Below, one piece after another: positions 54,194 through 63,476 of a stretch of DNA of 64,000 nt. The notes under the pieces are model-generated. The model saw only the letters and a program-made list of their open reading frames with translations, was not told where the DNA came from and made no database searches. Made by a program: the position numbers and the translations under genes. Every line of letters begins with the position of its first letter. Within the stretch, counting starts at the first letter, position 1. This stretch comes from Ruegeria arenilitoris. GTDB taxonomy: Bacteria > Pseudomonadota > Alphaproteobacteria > Rhodobacterales > Rhodobacteraceae. Location: positions 124,001-188,000 of the forward strand of contig NZ_WPYP01000006.1 of assembly GCF_013030985.1 (NCBI RefSeq), written 5' to 3'.

Positions 54194-55007
54194 GCTGCGT
54201 CGCGCGGCACCACCAATTGGGATGGGCCGCGCCGATTTCATAAGCCGCGAAATGCGCGTCATTCATCGTTGGATAAAGCGCGAAACAGGTCGAACCTGAG
54301 CCTGACATCCGGGCCAGAAGGGCCTGTTTGGTATCTGCCAGTTCCTCAAGCACACTGGCCACATCCGGGGCCAACCCGGTGGTGGGCGGCTCAAGGTCAT
54401 TGCGCTGATCCTGCAACCACATGGCACAGTCCTCGGGTGTGTTGAAGGCTGGCATTGCGTCCGGCATGGGCGGGTTGTCACGGCTGACCAGAGCCGAGAA
54501 CACCGTGCCTGTGGGCACTTCGACGCCGGGATTAACTAGCAAGGCGGGCAATGGGGGCAAAGTGATCGGGTCCAACCGCTCGCCTATACCGCGCATCCGC
54601 GTGCCAGATGCCAACATGCACACCGGAACATCCGCACCTAAAGACAATGCGGCATCCGGCGAGACAGCCACCCCTTGATCCGCAACCATCCGCAGAGTCG
54701 CTGCAGCGTCCGACGACCCGCCGCCGATCCCGCCGCCATGAGGCAGCACTTTGTTCAGATCGATATGCCCTGCCCAGCCCGCAGACTCGGCGGCTTTCCA
54801 GACCAGATTGCGGTTGTCCGTGGGCACACCCGCCGCATGTTCACCGGTGACCGTCATTGACAGTTCGGAGCCCGGTGTGAACGCCAGCGTGTCGCCGATA
54901 TCCGCAAAGACCACCAGCGAATCCAGCAGGTGATAGCCGTCCGATCTCTGGCCGGTTACATGCAGGGTCAGGTTGATCTTGGCGGGCGCGAAGGCCTTAA
55001 TGGCCAT
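54186..55007 (-). CDS. ispE: 4-diphosphocytidyl-2-C-methyl-D-erythritol kinase
   Basis: 273 residues. GHMP kinase with FAPAKINLTLHVTG (residues 5-18), PHGGGIGGGSSDAAA (ATP loop) and RMSGSGSTCFALY. Phosphorylates CDP-ME in the MEP isoprenoid pathway, supplying the adjacent polyprenyl synthase. Overlaps the TPR gene by 11 bp. Confidence 0.94.
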   Translation of the reverse strand: MAIKAFAPAKINLTLHVTGQRSDGYHLLDSLVVFADIGDTLAFTPGSELSMTVTGEHAAGVPTDNRNLVWKAAESAGWAGHIDLNKVLPHGGGIGGGSSDAAATLRMVADQGVAVSPDAALSLGADVPVCMLASGTRMRGIGERLDPITLPPLPALLVNPGVEVPTGTVFSALVSRDNPPMPDAMPAFNTPEDCAMWLQDQRNDLEPPTTGLAPDVASVLEELADTKQALLARMSGSGSTCFALYPTMNDAHFAAYEIGAAHPNWWCRATQLN

Positions 55008-56709
55008 TGGCGACCTTCAGCGGCTCGGCCCCTTCTTCGGCCAGAACCGCGTCCAGCCCAATTTCCAGCTTGCGGCGGATGCGTTCGGGGTCGGCCTCGC
55101 CATCTGTATCTGACGGGTCGATGAAGGACAGGGCGCGGCTCCACTGGAACTCGGCCTCACGCCCGCGACCCACGGCCCAATAGACGTCCCCCAGATGGTC
55201 ATTCACCACCGGATCGACCGGCATCAGTTCGACCGCGCGCTCCATATGCTCGACCGCTTCGTCATAGCGGCCCAGTCGGAACAGGACCCAGCCCAGACTG
55301 TCGACGATATAGCCGCTGTCGGGTCGCGCGGCGACGGCGCGTTCGATCATCTCGAGCGCTTCATCCAACTTTTCCTGCCGTTCGACCAGCGAATAGCCCA
55401 GATAGTTCAGCACCTGCGGCTGATCCGGGTTCAGCTCCAAGGCACGGCGGAAATCGGCCTCGGCCTGATCCCAGTTCTTCAGCCGCTCATGCGAGATACC
55501 GCGGGCATAATGCAGGAACCAGTTGCCGCCCACGCCGCTCTCGGTCAGCTCAATCGCCCTGTCATAAGACGCAATAGCGCTCGCGTATTCCTCTTGCTGG
55601 CGCCGCAGATCGGCCAGTGCCACATGCACGCTGGGCAGGTTTGGGCTTTGGTTGGCGAGCGTCTGCAACACTTCGGCGGCTGCATCTTTTTTGCCCCACC
55701 GGCTGAGCACTTCGGCCCGGCCAAGTTCGGCAGCGTGGTAATCGCTGCTGCTGGGCGGCACCTTGCGATAGGCGTCCACCGCCAGATCATATTGTTCCAG
55801 CTCGTCCAGCAGTTCGGCGCTCAGCAGGATCGCGTCCACGTGATCGGGCCGCAGGTAGGTGGCGATGCGCACATACAGCAGGACGTAGTTCTCAGCCGCC
55901 TCGTTGCTGAGCGCGGCGCCGACGGAAAAGAACACTTCGGCCATTCCGTCCTGAGCCGATTGCGCATGGGTGAACGGCAGCGTTTCACCGGCGCTCAGAC
56001 GCGCGACATAACCTTCGATGGACGGATCACTGCCAGCGACAAAGACCTCTGCCAGAAACTGCAGCGCCTCGTCATGGCGGTCCAGTTGCGACAGGACTTC
56101 AGCCCGGGAAAGAGCCGCGCGGCGCGAAAAGCGGGACACAGCGCCATTGTTCGCCGAAAATACCTCTTCGGCCCCTTCAAAATCACCCACTGACGCCAGG
56201 GCCAGCGCCTTGTGGTACAGCGCAAAGTCCCGCAGCCCGTCCTGCGTGGCGACCTCATCGAATTGTTCCATGGCGCGGGTCATTGCACCCTGACCGATAT
56301 AGGCCCAGCCCGCCATCAGACCGTCGACCAGAGGCCCCACGCCCTGTGTTTCGTGGTCCAGAGCCAACAGTTCGTCCAGCTTGCCGTCGGCCCCCAGATT
56401 GGCAGTGATCACCATTCGCGCCGCCTGACTGGGCAGGCCCATATCCTCGATCGCCTGTGCAACAGGCAGGGCACGCAGCACCTCACCCAGGGACAGGCGC
56501 GCCACGACAACGCTTTCCAACAGGGTCGCATTTTCGGGATCGGCCTTCAGGGCGCGGGCATAGTATTTCTCGGCTGCGGTATAGTCGTTCTCGTAAATCG
56601 CCTGACGGCCGGCCAGATAGGCGCCGAACCCATTATCCGCTTGTACCGGAAAAACAAAAGACGAGGTGAACAGCACAGCCAGCGCTGCGCGACGAACCAG
56701 AGAAACCAC
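54997..56709 (-). CDS. Exported tetratricopeptide-repeat protein
   Basis: 570 residues from GTG 56709 (AGGA five bases upstream). Signal peptide (RRAALAVLFTSSFVFPVQA, mature from DNGFGAYLAG). About ten TPR-like units follow (for example NDYTAAEKYYARALKADPEN, WDQAEADFRRALELNPDQPQ). Usual length for the Rhodobacterales TPR protein next to ispE. Likely a periplasmic scaffold; partners unknown. Confidence 0.85.
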   Translation of the reverse strand: MVSLVRRAALAVLFTSSFVFPVQADNGFGAYLAGRQAIYENDYTAAEKYYARALKADPENATLLESVVVARLSLGEVLRALPVAQAIEDMGLPSQAARMVITANLGADGKLDELLALDHETQGVGPLVDGLMAGWAYIGQGAMTRAMEQFDEVATQDGLRDFALYHKALALASVGDFEGAEEVFSANNGAVSRFSRRAALSRAEVLSQLDRHDEALQFLAEVFVAGSDPSIEGYVARLSAGETLPFTHAQSAQDGMAEVFFSVGAALSNEAAENYVLLYVRIATYLRPDHVDAILLSAELLDELEQYDLAVDAYRKVPPSSSDYHAAELGRAEVLSRWGKKDAAAEVLQTLANQSPNLPSVHVALADLRRQQEEYASAIASYDRAIELTESGVGGNWFLHYARGISHERLKNWDQAEADFRRALELNPDQPQVLNYLGYSLVERQEKLDEALEMIERAVAARPDSGYIVDSLGWVLFRLGRYDEAVEHMERAVELMPVDPVVNDHLGDVYWAVGRGREAEFQWSRALSFIDPSDTDGEADPERIRRKLEIGLDAVLAEEGAEPLKVANGH

Positions 56710-56813
56710 CAAAATCCTGCCTTGCTATTCTTGTCTGCGCAACAAGCTAGGGCTTTGGCTGGCAAGAGGCAATGGCAGAGCCTTCACGACCCTGCCAGTG
56801 CCCGGATTTTCGC

Positions 56814-58460
56814 TTACATGTTGGGATAGTTCGGGCCATCCCCGCCCTGCGGTGTGGTCCAGGTGATGTTCTGGCTGGGGTCCTTGATGTCGCAGGTTTT
56901 GCAGTGGACGCAGTTCTGGAAGTTGATCACGAATCGCGGACCGTCTTCATCCTCGACCATCTCGTACACACCCGCCGGGCAATAGCGCTGCGCCGGTTCG
57001 TCGAACTTGGGCAGGTTGACCTTCACCGGGATGTCCGGATCGGTCAGTTTCAGATGGCAGGGCTGGCTTTCCTCATGGTTGGTCATCGCAAAGGACACGT
57101 TGGTCAGACGGTCGAAGGACAGCGTGCCATCGGGTTTGGGATAGTCGATGGGCTGGTGCTTGCTTGCCTCTTCGGTCGATAGCGCGTCGTTCTTGCCGTG
57201 GCCCAACGTGCCCAAGAGCGAGAAGCCCAGCGTGTTGGTCCACATGTCCATGCCACCCAGCACAAGGCTGGCGGTCAGGCCGTATTTCGACCACAGAGGC
57301 TTGACGTTGCGCACCTTTTTCAGGTCGCTGCCAATGGGGCCATCGTGCACGTCGGTCTCGTAAGCGGTCAGCTCATCGCCCGAACGGTCGGCCTTGATCG
57401 CGTCGAATGCGGCCTCGGCCGCGGCCTTGCCTGACAGCATCGCGTTGTGGTTGCCCTTGATGCGCGGCACGTTGACCATGCCCGCCGAACAGCCCAGCAG
57501 AGCCACGCCGGGTGCAACCAGTTTCGGCATCGACTGATAGCCGCCCTCGGTGATCGCACGGGCGCCGTAGGCTACGCGCTTGCCGCCTTTCAGCAGCTCG
57601 GCCACCATCGGGTGATGCTTGAAGCGCTGGAACTCCATGTACGGGTACAGGTGCGGGTTCTTGTAGTTCAGGTGCACCACGAAACCGACATAGACCTGAT
57701 TGTTTTCCAGGTGATAGATGAACGAACCGCCACCTGCATTGCTGCCCAGAGGCCAGCCCATGGTGTGGGTGACAGTGCCTTCCTTGTGTTTGGCCGGGTC
57801 GATCTCCCAGATCTCTTTCATGCCGACGCCGTATTTCTGCGGCTCTTTACCGGCAGACAGGTCGTACTTTGCGATGACCTCTTTCGACAGCGAACCACGG
57901 ACGCCTTCCGACAGGAAGACATATTTGCCGTGCAATTCCATGCCCGGTTCGGTGCCCGGACCGTAGGACCCATCGGGTTCCAGACCGAAGACACCGGCAA
58001 CCACGCCCTTGACCTCACCATTGTCGCCATAGACCAGCTCGGAACAGGCCATGCCGGGGAAGATTTCGACGCCCATCTCTTCGGCCTGTTCAGCCATCCA
58101 GCGGCAGACATTGCCCATCGATACGATGTAGTTGCCGTGGTTGTTCATCAGCGGCGGCATCGGGAAGTTGGGGATGCGGATTTTACCGGCCTCACCCAGC
58201 ATGTAGAAGTTGTCTTCGTGCACCGGCACGTTCAGCGGCGCGCCTTTTTCCTTCCAGTCCGGGATCAGCGCGTCCAGGCCGCAGGGGTCCAGCACCGCAC
58301 CCGACAGGATATGCGCGCCCACTTCCGAACCCTTTTCCAGAACAACGACGTTTAGGTCCGCGTCCAGCTGTTTCAGACGGATGGCCGCCGACAAGCCCGC
58401 GGGGCCTGCACCCACGATCACCACATCGTATTCCATCGCTTCGCGTTCAATCTCGGCCAT
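56814..58460 (-). CDS. Electron-transfer flavoprotein:ubiquinone oxidoreductase
   Basis: 548 residues. FAD-binding VVIVGAGPAGLSAAIRL (residues 14-30), quinone-binding and membrane-associated central region, C-terminal ferredoxin with CPAGVYE and CVHCKTCDIKDP for one [4Fe-4S] cluster, ending GGDGPNYPNM, the family end. Passes electrons from acyl-CoA dehydrogenases via ETF to ubiquinone. This also supports methylsuccinyl-CoA dehydrogenase of the ethylmalonyl-CoA route (inference). Confidence 0.95.
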   Translation of the reverse strand: MAEIEREAMEYDVVIVGAGPAGLSAAIRLKQLDADLNVVVLEKGSEVGAHILSGAVLDPCGLDALIPDWKEKGAPLNVPVHEDNFYMLGEAGKIRIPNFPMPPLMNNHGNYIVSMGNVCRWMAEQAEEMGVEIFPGMACSELVYGDNGEVKGVVAGVFGLEPDGSYGPGTEPGMELHGKYVFLSEGVRGSLSKEVIAKYDLSAGKEPQKYGVGMKEIWEIDPAKHKEGTVTHTMGWPLGSNAGGGSFIYHLENNQVYVGFVVHLNYKNPHLYPYMEFQRFKHHPMVAELLKGGKRVAYGARAITEGGYQSMPKLVAPGVALLGCSAGMVNVPRIKGNHNAMLSGKAAAEAAFDAIKADRSGDELTAYETDVHDGPIGSDLKKVRNVKPLWSKYGLTASLVLGGMDMWTNTLGFSLLGTLGHGKNDALSTEEASKHQPIDYPKPDGTLSFDRLTNVSFAMTNHEESQPCHLKLTDPDIPVKVNLPKFDEPAQRYCPAGVYEMVEDEDGPRFVINFQNCVHCKTCDIKDPSQNITWTTPQGGDGPNYPNM

Positions 58461-58595
58461 CGCGGGCTCCTTAGCTAACTTTCCGAATTGGCGCTTTCAC
58501 TGCGTGGTCTGCGCAATATTGTTTCACGGCTGATTACATGGTCTGAAAGACCTTGGTCAATCAAAACACGGCGTAACATTGCTGCAATGCGGCAG

Positions 58596-59051
58596 TTATG
58601 CCTCGGGAGCGTCCCCCATGAGGTATCTGGGACCGCTACCATGGGATTTCGCGCGGTCATCCGGGTTGTAAAGGGCGCATTTCGGCAGGCTTAGGCAACC
58701 GCATCCGATGCAGCCATCCAGATTGTCCCGCAACCGCGTCAGGGTATCGATTCGCTGGTCCAGATGGGACCGCAGCCCGATGCTGATCTTTTGCCAGTCT
58801 TTCGGCGTCGGCGTGCGGTTCCCCGGCAAACCCGACAGCACCTCGCGAATCTCGGGCAGGGTCAGGCCGAATTGCTGGGCAATCATGATGAAACTCAGCC
58901 GTCGGATATCGGCGCGCTGATAGCGCCGCTGCCCGCCCGCGTTGCGCCAGGGCGCGATCAGCCCCTGCGCCTCGTAGTACCGAATGGCGGAAACCGCCAA
59001 CCCGGTGCGCTGCGCCAAGGCCCCAATCGCCAACCCTTCGGATACTGCCAT
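58596..59051 (-). CDS. soxR: Redox-sensitive MerR-type activator SoxR
   Basis: 151 residues. MerR winged helix-turn-helix (IGALAQRTGLAVSAIRYYEA), dimerisation helix, and the [2Fe-2S] cluster motif CIGCGCLSLPKC with C114, C117, C119 and C125. Activated by redox-cycling compounds. Divergent from a VOC protein gene 87 bp away, the most likely target here; no soxS nearby, as usual outside enterics. Confidence 0.94.
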   Translation of the reverse strand: MAVSEGLAIGALAQRTGLAVSAIRYYEAQGLIAPWRNAGGQRRYQRADIRRLSFIMIAQQFGLTLPEIREVLSGLPGNRTPTPKDWQKISIGLRSHLDQRIDTLTRLRDNLDGCIGCGCLSLPKCALYNPDDRAKSHGSGPRYLMGDAPEA

Positions 59052-59074
59052 ATCGCCCTCTCAAAAATCCCTTG

Positions 59075-59088
59075 ACCTAAAGTTAGGT
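59075..59088 (+). promoter_or_regulatory. SoxR-like operator in VOC promoter
   Basis: ACCTAA AG TTAGGT, a 14-bp dyad placed just after a TTGACC (-35) and before TACGGT (-10) with 19-bp spacing (59072-59102), the long spacer typical of MerR-family activated promoters. Fits SoxR control of the VOC gene. Confidence 0.55.
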
Positions 59089-59138
59089 TTAGAAATTACG
59101 GTGAGTCAGGACAAGCCTCAATTCGCAAAGGAGATCCC

Positions 59139-59519
59139 ATGATGGCGACGCTTGAACATACCAACTTCACCGTCCGCGACCCGCAGGCCTCGGCCGCGTG
59201 GATGCATAAGGTGTTTGGCTGGAAAACCCGCTGGGAAGGCCCGGCCATCGCGGGCGGATACACGGTGCATGTGGGCAGCAAGCATACCTATCTGGCGCTC
59301 TATGCACCCAGTGATCCGAAACCGTCGGGCGAAAGCAGCTATGACATCGTTGGCGGCCTGAACCACGTGGGTGTGCTTGTCGAAGACATCGACGCCACCG
59401 AGCAGAAAGTGATCGACGCAGGCTTTACCCCCAAATCCCACGCCGATTACGAACCGGGCAAGCGGTTTTACTTCGACGACGACAATGGCATCGAATTCGA
59501 GGTGATTAGCTACGCCTAG
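59139..59519 (+). CDS. VOC (glyoxalase-like) family protein
   Basis: 126 residues. Two betaalphabetabetabeta units. HTNFTVRDPQASAAWMHKVF and GLNHVGVLVEDIDATEQK; possible metal ligands His7, His68-region and Glu near EFEVIS. Detoxification or fosfomycin/bleomycin-resistance-like fold; substrate unknown. AAGGAG upstream of ATGATG. Probably SoxR-regulated by position. Confidence 0.85.
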   Translation: MMATLEHTNFTVRDPQASAAWMHKVFGWKTRWEGPAIAGGYTVHVGSKHTYLALYAPSDPKPSGESSYDIVGGLNHVGVLVEDIDATEQKVIDAGFTPKSHADYEPGKRFYFDDDNGIEFEVISYA

Positions 59520-59659
59520 GCTGTAATCCGCCCGGTGCATGACCATGCCCTCTTGCATTTCACACCCCATTTGGGTCAGGTATTTGCCAACCCATCAAAT
59601 CGCCCCGACGCTGGTTCCATGCGGCGGGGCGCATCACTTTTTGCGTGGACGACAAGAGT

Positions 59660-60130
59660 ATGGAAAAGATTCCAATGACGCCTGCGGGCAATGCCGCGCT
59701 CGAGGCAGAGCTGAAAAACCTGAAATCCGTTGAGCGCCCGGCGATCATCGAAGCCATCGCCACAGCGCGCGAACTGGGCGACCTGAAGGAAAACGCCGAA
59801 TACCATTCGGCGCGCGAAAAGCAGGGCTTTATCGAAGGCCGCATCAAAGAGCTGGAAGGTATCCTGTCGCTGGCCGATGTGATCGACCCCGCCAAGCTGT
59901 CCGGTGCGATCAAATTCGGCGCCAGGGTCACGCTGGTCGATGAGGACACTGACGAGGAAAAGACTTGGAAGATCGTGGGTGAGTATGAGGCCAATATCGA
60001 AAACGGCCTGCTGAACATCAAATCCCCCATGGCCCGCGCCCTGATCGGCAAGGACGAAGGCGATAGTGTCGAGGTACGCACCCCTGGCGGCGTGCGGTCC
60101 TACGAAGTTCTGAACATCGAGTACGCCTGA
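59660..60130 (+). CDS. greA: Transcription elongation factor GreA
   Basis: 156 residues from ATG 59660, which gives the standard [10 protein letters not shown] start; a GTG at 59645 would add five residues. Coiled-coil N-terminal domain with the catalytic acidic tip [16 protein letters not shown], then FKBP-like C-terminal domain ([34 protein letters not shown]). Rescues backtracked RNA polymerase. Confidence 0.95.
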   Translation: MEKIPMTPAGNAALEAELKNLKSVERPAIIEAIATARELGDLKENAEYHSAREKQGFIEGRIKELEGILSLADVIDPAKLSGAIKFGARVTLVDEDTDEEKTWKIVGEYEANIENGLLNIKSPMARALIGKDEGDSVEVRTPGGVRSYEVLNIEYA

Positions 60131-60143
60131 CCGGAGCGTTCCC

Positions 60144-61136
60144 ATGTCCGAGCCCACGCCTGAGCAGGAAACCGAGCGACCGACCTCGCTGGGCATCTAC
60201 GACAAGCCCTCGCGCCCGGCGGTGACCGAGATCGAGATCGCAGCCATTGTGCTAAGCCTGATCTGGCTGGTGGTGTCAGTGGTGTTTCTGGTGCTGCCCG
60301 GCCAGACGAAGGGCGGTGGGTTCGTTGTGACCCTGCTGGCGGTGTTCATGCCGGTGGCGATGATCTGGGTTGCCGCCACCGCGATGCGCGCCAGCCGCGT
60401 GATGCGCGAGGAAAGCGAACGCCTGCAGACCGCGATCGACGCGATCCGGCAGACTTATGTCATCCAGCAACAGCGTGCGGCCAGCACGTACGAACCGGCG
60501 GTCAGCAAGAAACTGGATGAAATCGCCGAGGCCGCAAAAAAGACCGAAAGTGCACTGGCAACGTTTTCGACCAAGCGAACCGAGGCACCGCGCGCAGCTG
60601 CGCCAACCGGCACAGGTGATCAGACAACGCTGGAACTGGGCACACAGGCCGAGGACATCGCACCGCCGCTTGGCACCGAAATCTTCATTCGCGCGTTGAA
60701 CTTTCCTGAAACGCAGGATGATACCGAAGGGTTCAACGCCCTGCGTCTGGCGTTGAAAGACCGCAAGACCGCGCAACTGGTGCAAGCCTCGCAGGATGTG
60801 CTGACCCTGCTCAGCCAGGAAGGCATCTATATGGATGACCTGCGCCCCGACATGGCCCGACCCGAGGTCTGGCGGCAGTTCGCGCAAGGCGCGCGCGGGC
60901 GTTCGGTGGCCGCTCTGGGCGGCATCCGCGACCGGTCCTCGCTGGCGCTGACGGCTGCACGGATGAAACAGGACCCGATCTTTCGCGATGCCGCGCACCA
61001 TTTCCTGCGCCGCTTTGATCACATGATCGTGGCCTTTGAACCCGAAGCCAGCGATGCCGACCTGACCGCCCTTGGCGAAACCCGCACGGCGCGGGCTTTC
61101 ATGCTGCTGGGGCGTGTGGCCGGGACGTTCGACTAA
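60144..61136 (+). CDS. Conserved-type membrane protein with coiled coil, unknown function
   Basis: 330 residues. Two adjacent membrane helices (about residues 32-51 and 58-77), a cytoplasmic predicted coiled coil (REESERLQTAIDAIRQ) then a soluble domain of about 170 residues with NALRLALKDRKTAQLVQASQDVLTLL and DPIFRDAAHHFLRRFDHMI. No named domain; size and order behind greA recall Rhodobacterales neighbours. 13 bp after greA; ends overlapping the convergent GNAT gene by 4 bp. Confidence 0.7.
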   Translation: MSEPTPEQETERPTSLGIYDKPSRPAVTEIEIAAIVLSLIWLVVSVVFLVLPGQTKGGGFVVTLLAVFMPVAMIWVAATAMRASRVMREESERLQTAIDAIRQTYVIQQQRAASTYEPAVSKKLDEIAEAAKKTESALATFSTKRTEAPRAAAPTGTGDQTTLELGTQAEDIAPPLGTEIFIRALNFPETQDDTEGFNALRLALKDRKTAQLVQASQDVLTLLSQEGIYMDDLRPDMARPEVWRQFAQGARGRSVAALGGIRDRSSLALTAARMKQDPIFRDAAHHFLRRFDHMIVAFEPEASDADLTALGETRTARAFMLLGRVAGTFD

Positions 61137-61726
61137 GGTGCCGGGACGGCCCAGCTCATGCGCGTGGCGCTGCTGAATCCGAACAGATACCGAAACGGAC
61201 CGGTCTTTTCCTTGCTGACGACCCTGAAGCCCTCGCGCTCATACAGGGCCTTTGCGCGGGGGTTTGTATCAATCACATCCAGCTGCACTTCAGCCATGCC
61301 CGATTTGCGGGCCTCATCCTTGATCGCGGACAGCAGCGCGGTTCCGACCCCCTGCCCGCGTGCTTCTGCGGCCACAAAGATACCATCCATCTGAGACACG
61401 CCGGGTTGCAGATCGCGCTCCAGAACGCTCAGCAACAGACCGCGCCATGTGGCGCCAAACCAGCCGTAGATCTTTGCCATATCGGACAGGCTGCCCTCGA
61501 CCAGCCCACCATCCATGGTTTTGAAACCGGCCAGCCCCAGCATCTGGTTTGAACTGTCCCGCGCAACCAGGGCAAATTGCGGATTTATGGCATGTTCAAT
61601 GAAAACAAGCCCCTTTTTGTCCGGCCCCATGACCTTGTGCAGCTTGGCTGCAAAAGCCTGCCAGAACAGGGCTGCGGCCTTTGGCCGTTCCGCCTCGGCG
61701 AAGCCCCGTTCGATCCTGACAGTCAC
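61133..61726 (-). CDS. GNAT family N-acetyltransferase
   Basis: 197 residues, GTG start at 61726 overlapping the moeA stop. The acetyl-CoA motif A reads DGIFVAAEARGQGVGTALLSAI (R/Q-x-x-G-x-G/A), followed by QLDVIDTNPRAKALYEREGF, the usual motif B. Target unknown. Confidence 0.85.
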   Translation of the reverse strand: MTVRIERGFAEAERPKAAALFWQAFAAKLHKVMGPDKKGLVFIEHAINPQFALVARDSSNQMLGLAGFKTMDGGLVEGSLSDMAKIYGWFGATWRGLLLSVLERDLQPGVSQMDGIFVAAEARGQGVGTALLSAIKDEARKSGMAEVQLDVIDTNPRAKALYEREGFRVVSKEKTGPFRYLFGFSSATRMSWAVPAP

Positions 61727-62988
61727 AACCCAAAGCTTCCATAAGGGATGAACCGGACCATATCGCCCGGCTTGATGTGACGCGCGCCATCCTCGATCTC
61801 GACCAGTCCTTCGGCCCAGCTGAGCCCGCTGATCCGGCCCGATCCTTCCGAGGCGAACACCTCGGCCCGGCCATCACGGACACGGGCACGCAAATATTCG
61901 CGGCGGCCCGGTTTCTTGCGTTTCTCGAACGCGGCGGGCAGATCGAACCCTTGCGGGTCCTGCCAGCCTTCACCCGCCATCAGGCCCAGTGCGGGACGGG
62001 CAAAGATCAGCGTGCAGACCATGGCCGCCACCGGATTGCCCGGCAGGCCGAACACCGGCGTTCCGTCCCACATGCCCAACGCCAAGGGGCGACCAGGTTT
62101 CAGCGCGATCCGCCATTCCTGCATCGCACCTGCCTGCCGCAACAGGGCCGAGACGTGGTCCTCGTCCCCCGCCGACGCGCCGCCGCTGGTCAGGATCACA
62201 TCCGCCTGCTCTGCCGCCCGGTTCAGGCTGTCGCGCAGGGCGTCACGGTCATCCGAAACGCGCCCCATATCCACGGGCTGAAACCCGATGCGCGCGATCA
62301 GCGACAGCAGCATCGGGCGGTTGGCGTCGAATATCTGGCCCGGACCGGCGGGCTCTCCGGGTTCGACCAATTCGTCCCCGGTCGACAATACAGCCACCCG
62401 CAGCGTTTCCCGGACCGAGACTTCGGCAAGACCCGTTGCAGACAGCAAGGCCAGATCAGCGGGCGTCAGCCTGCGCCCGGCGGGCAGAACCGGGTCACCC
62501 TCGGTCACGTCCTCACCGGCGCGACGTGTGTTGGCACCGCGTTTCAGGGGGCCGTGAAAGGCAATGTGGCCGTCCTGAACGGTGACATCTTCCTCAAGAA
62601 TGACAGTATCCACCCCCGCAGGCAGGGCCGCGCCGGTCAGAACGCGCAGCGCATGGCCGTCGGGCACCGTGCCATCAAAGGGAATACCCGCCGCCGTCCG
62701 CCCCGGATGCAGGGGCATCACCTGCGGGCCCTCGGGTGCAGCTCCGGCAAAACCATAGCCATCCACCGCCGTATTCGGCAGCGGCGGGTTTGAGCGCTTG
62801 GCGATGACATCCTCGGCCAGAATGCGCCCGGTTGCCTGTTCCAACGGCAGGGTTTCGACACCCATCCTTACCGTCAATCGCTGGCGCAGCAGGGCCAGCG
62901 CGTCATCCACCGGCGTCCAGTTCACCCCGGCGGGCAACGCAAAACAATCATTGCGCAGAGGCGGCGGAGAGATGTTCGGTTTGGTCAT
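61723..62988 (-). CDS. moeA: Molybdopterin molybdenumtransferase
   Basis: 421 residues. MoeA features in order: N-terminal LPLEQATGRILAEDV, LPNTAVDGYGFA, the VAVLSTGDELVEPGEP loop, TSGGASAGDEDHV and a GLPGNPVAAMV stretch. Inserts molybdate into adenylated molybdopterin. Operon with mobB and mobA by 4-bp overlaps. Confidence 0.93.
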   Translation of the reverse strand: MTKPNISPPPLRNDCFALPAGVNWTPVDDALALLRQRLTVRMGVETLPLEQATGRILAEDVIAKRSNPPLPNTAVDGYGFAGAAPEGPQVMPLHPGRTAAGIPFDGTVPDGHALRVLTGAALPAGVDTVILEEDVTVQDGHIAFHGPLKRGANTRRAGEDVTEGDPVLPAGRRLTPADLALLSATGLAEVSVRETLRVAVLSTGDELVEPGEPAGPGQIFDANRPMLLSLIARIGFQPVDMGRVSDDRDALRDSLNRAAEQADVILTSGGASAGDEDHVSALLRQAGAMQEWRIALKPGRPLALGMWDGTPVFGLPGNPVAAMVCTLIFARPALGLMAGEGWQDPQGFDLPAAFEKRKKPGRREYLRARVRDGRAEVFASEGSGRISGLSWAEGLVEIEDGARHIKPGDMVRFIPYGSFGL

Positions 62989-63476
62989 AATCCGACCTCC
63001 TGCAGGATGAAATCCGCGATGGCTGCGGTGTCATCCAGATCAAATACTGGGCAATCCACGGCCTGCGGCTTATCGCTGGCCACGGCGCGGATGGTTGCGT
63101 TTTCGGGCGCCATCAAAGGGTTTTTCGCTTCGGCCCGAAAGGCTTCGACCTTGGGATGGGCTTCACGTTTGAACCCCTCGATCAACACCAGATCGACCGG
63201 CGACAAACGCGCCAGAAGATCATCCAGAGATGGCTCGGGCGCACCACGCAGTTCCTGCATGATGGCGATGCGCTGGCCCGAGGCCAGCAGCACCTCGGAC
63301 GCCCCAGCGCTGCGATGGCGATAACTGTCGGTGCCGGGCTGGTCGACGTCAACGCTGTGATGGGCATGTTTGACTGTCGAAACCGTGAAACCGCGGCCGG
63401 TGATCTCGGTCACCAACCGCTCCATCAGTCCGGTTTTGCCCGCGTTTTTCCAACCGGTGACGCCGTAGACCCTCAT
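62985..63476 (-). CDS. mobB: Molybdopterin-guanine dinucleotide biosynthesis protein B
   Basis: 163 residues. P-loop in VTGWKNAGKTGLMERLV, followed by HAHHSVDVDQPGTDSYRHR and VDLVLIEGFKREAHPK, the MobB signature. GTP-binding helper of MobA. Overlaps both neighbours by 4 bp. Confidence 0.93.
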   Translation of the reverse strand: MRVYGVTGWKNAGKTGLMERLVTEITGRGFTVSTVKHAHHSVDVDQPGTDSYRHRSAGASEVLLASGQRIAIMQELRGAPEPSLDDLLARLSPVDLVLIEGFKREAHPKVEAFRAEAKNPLMAPENATIRAVASDKPQAVDCPVFDLDDTAAIADFILQEVGL

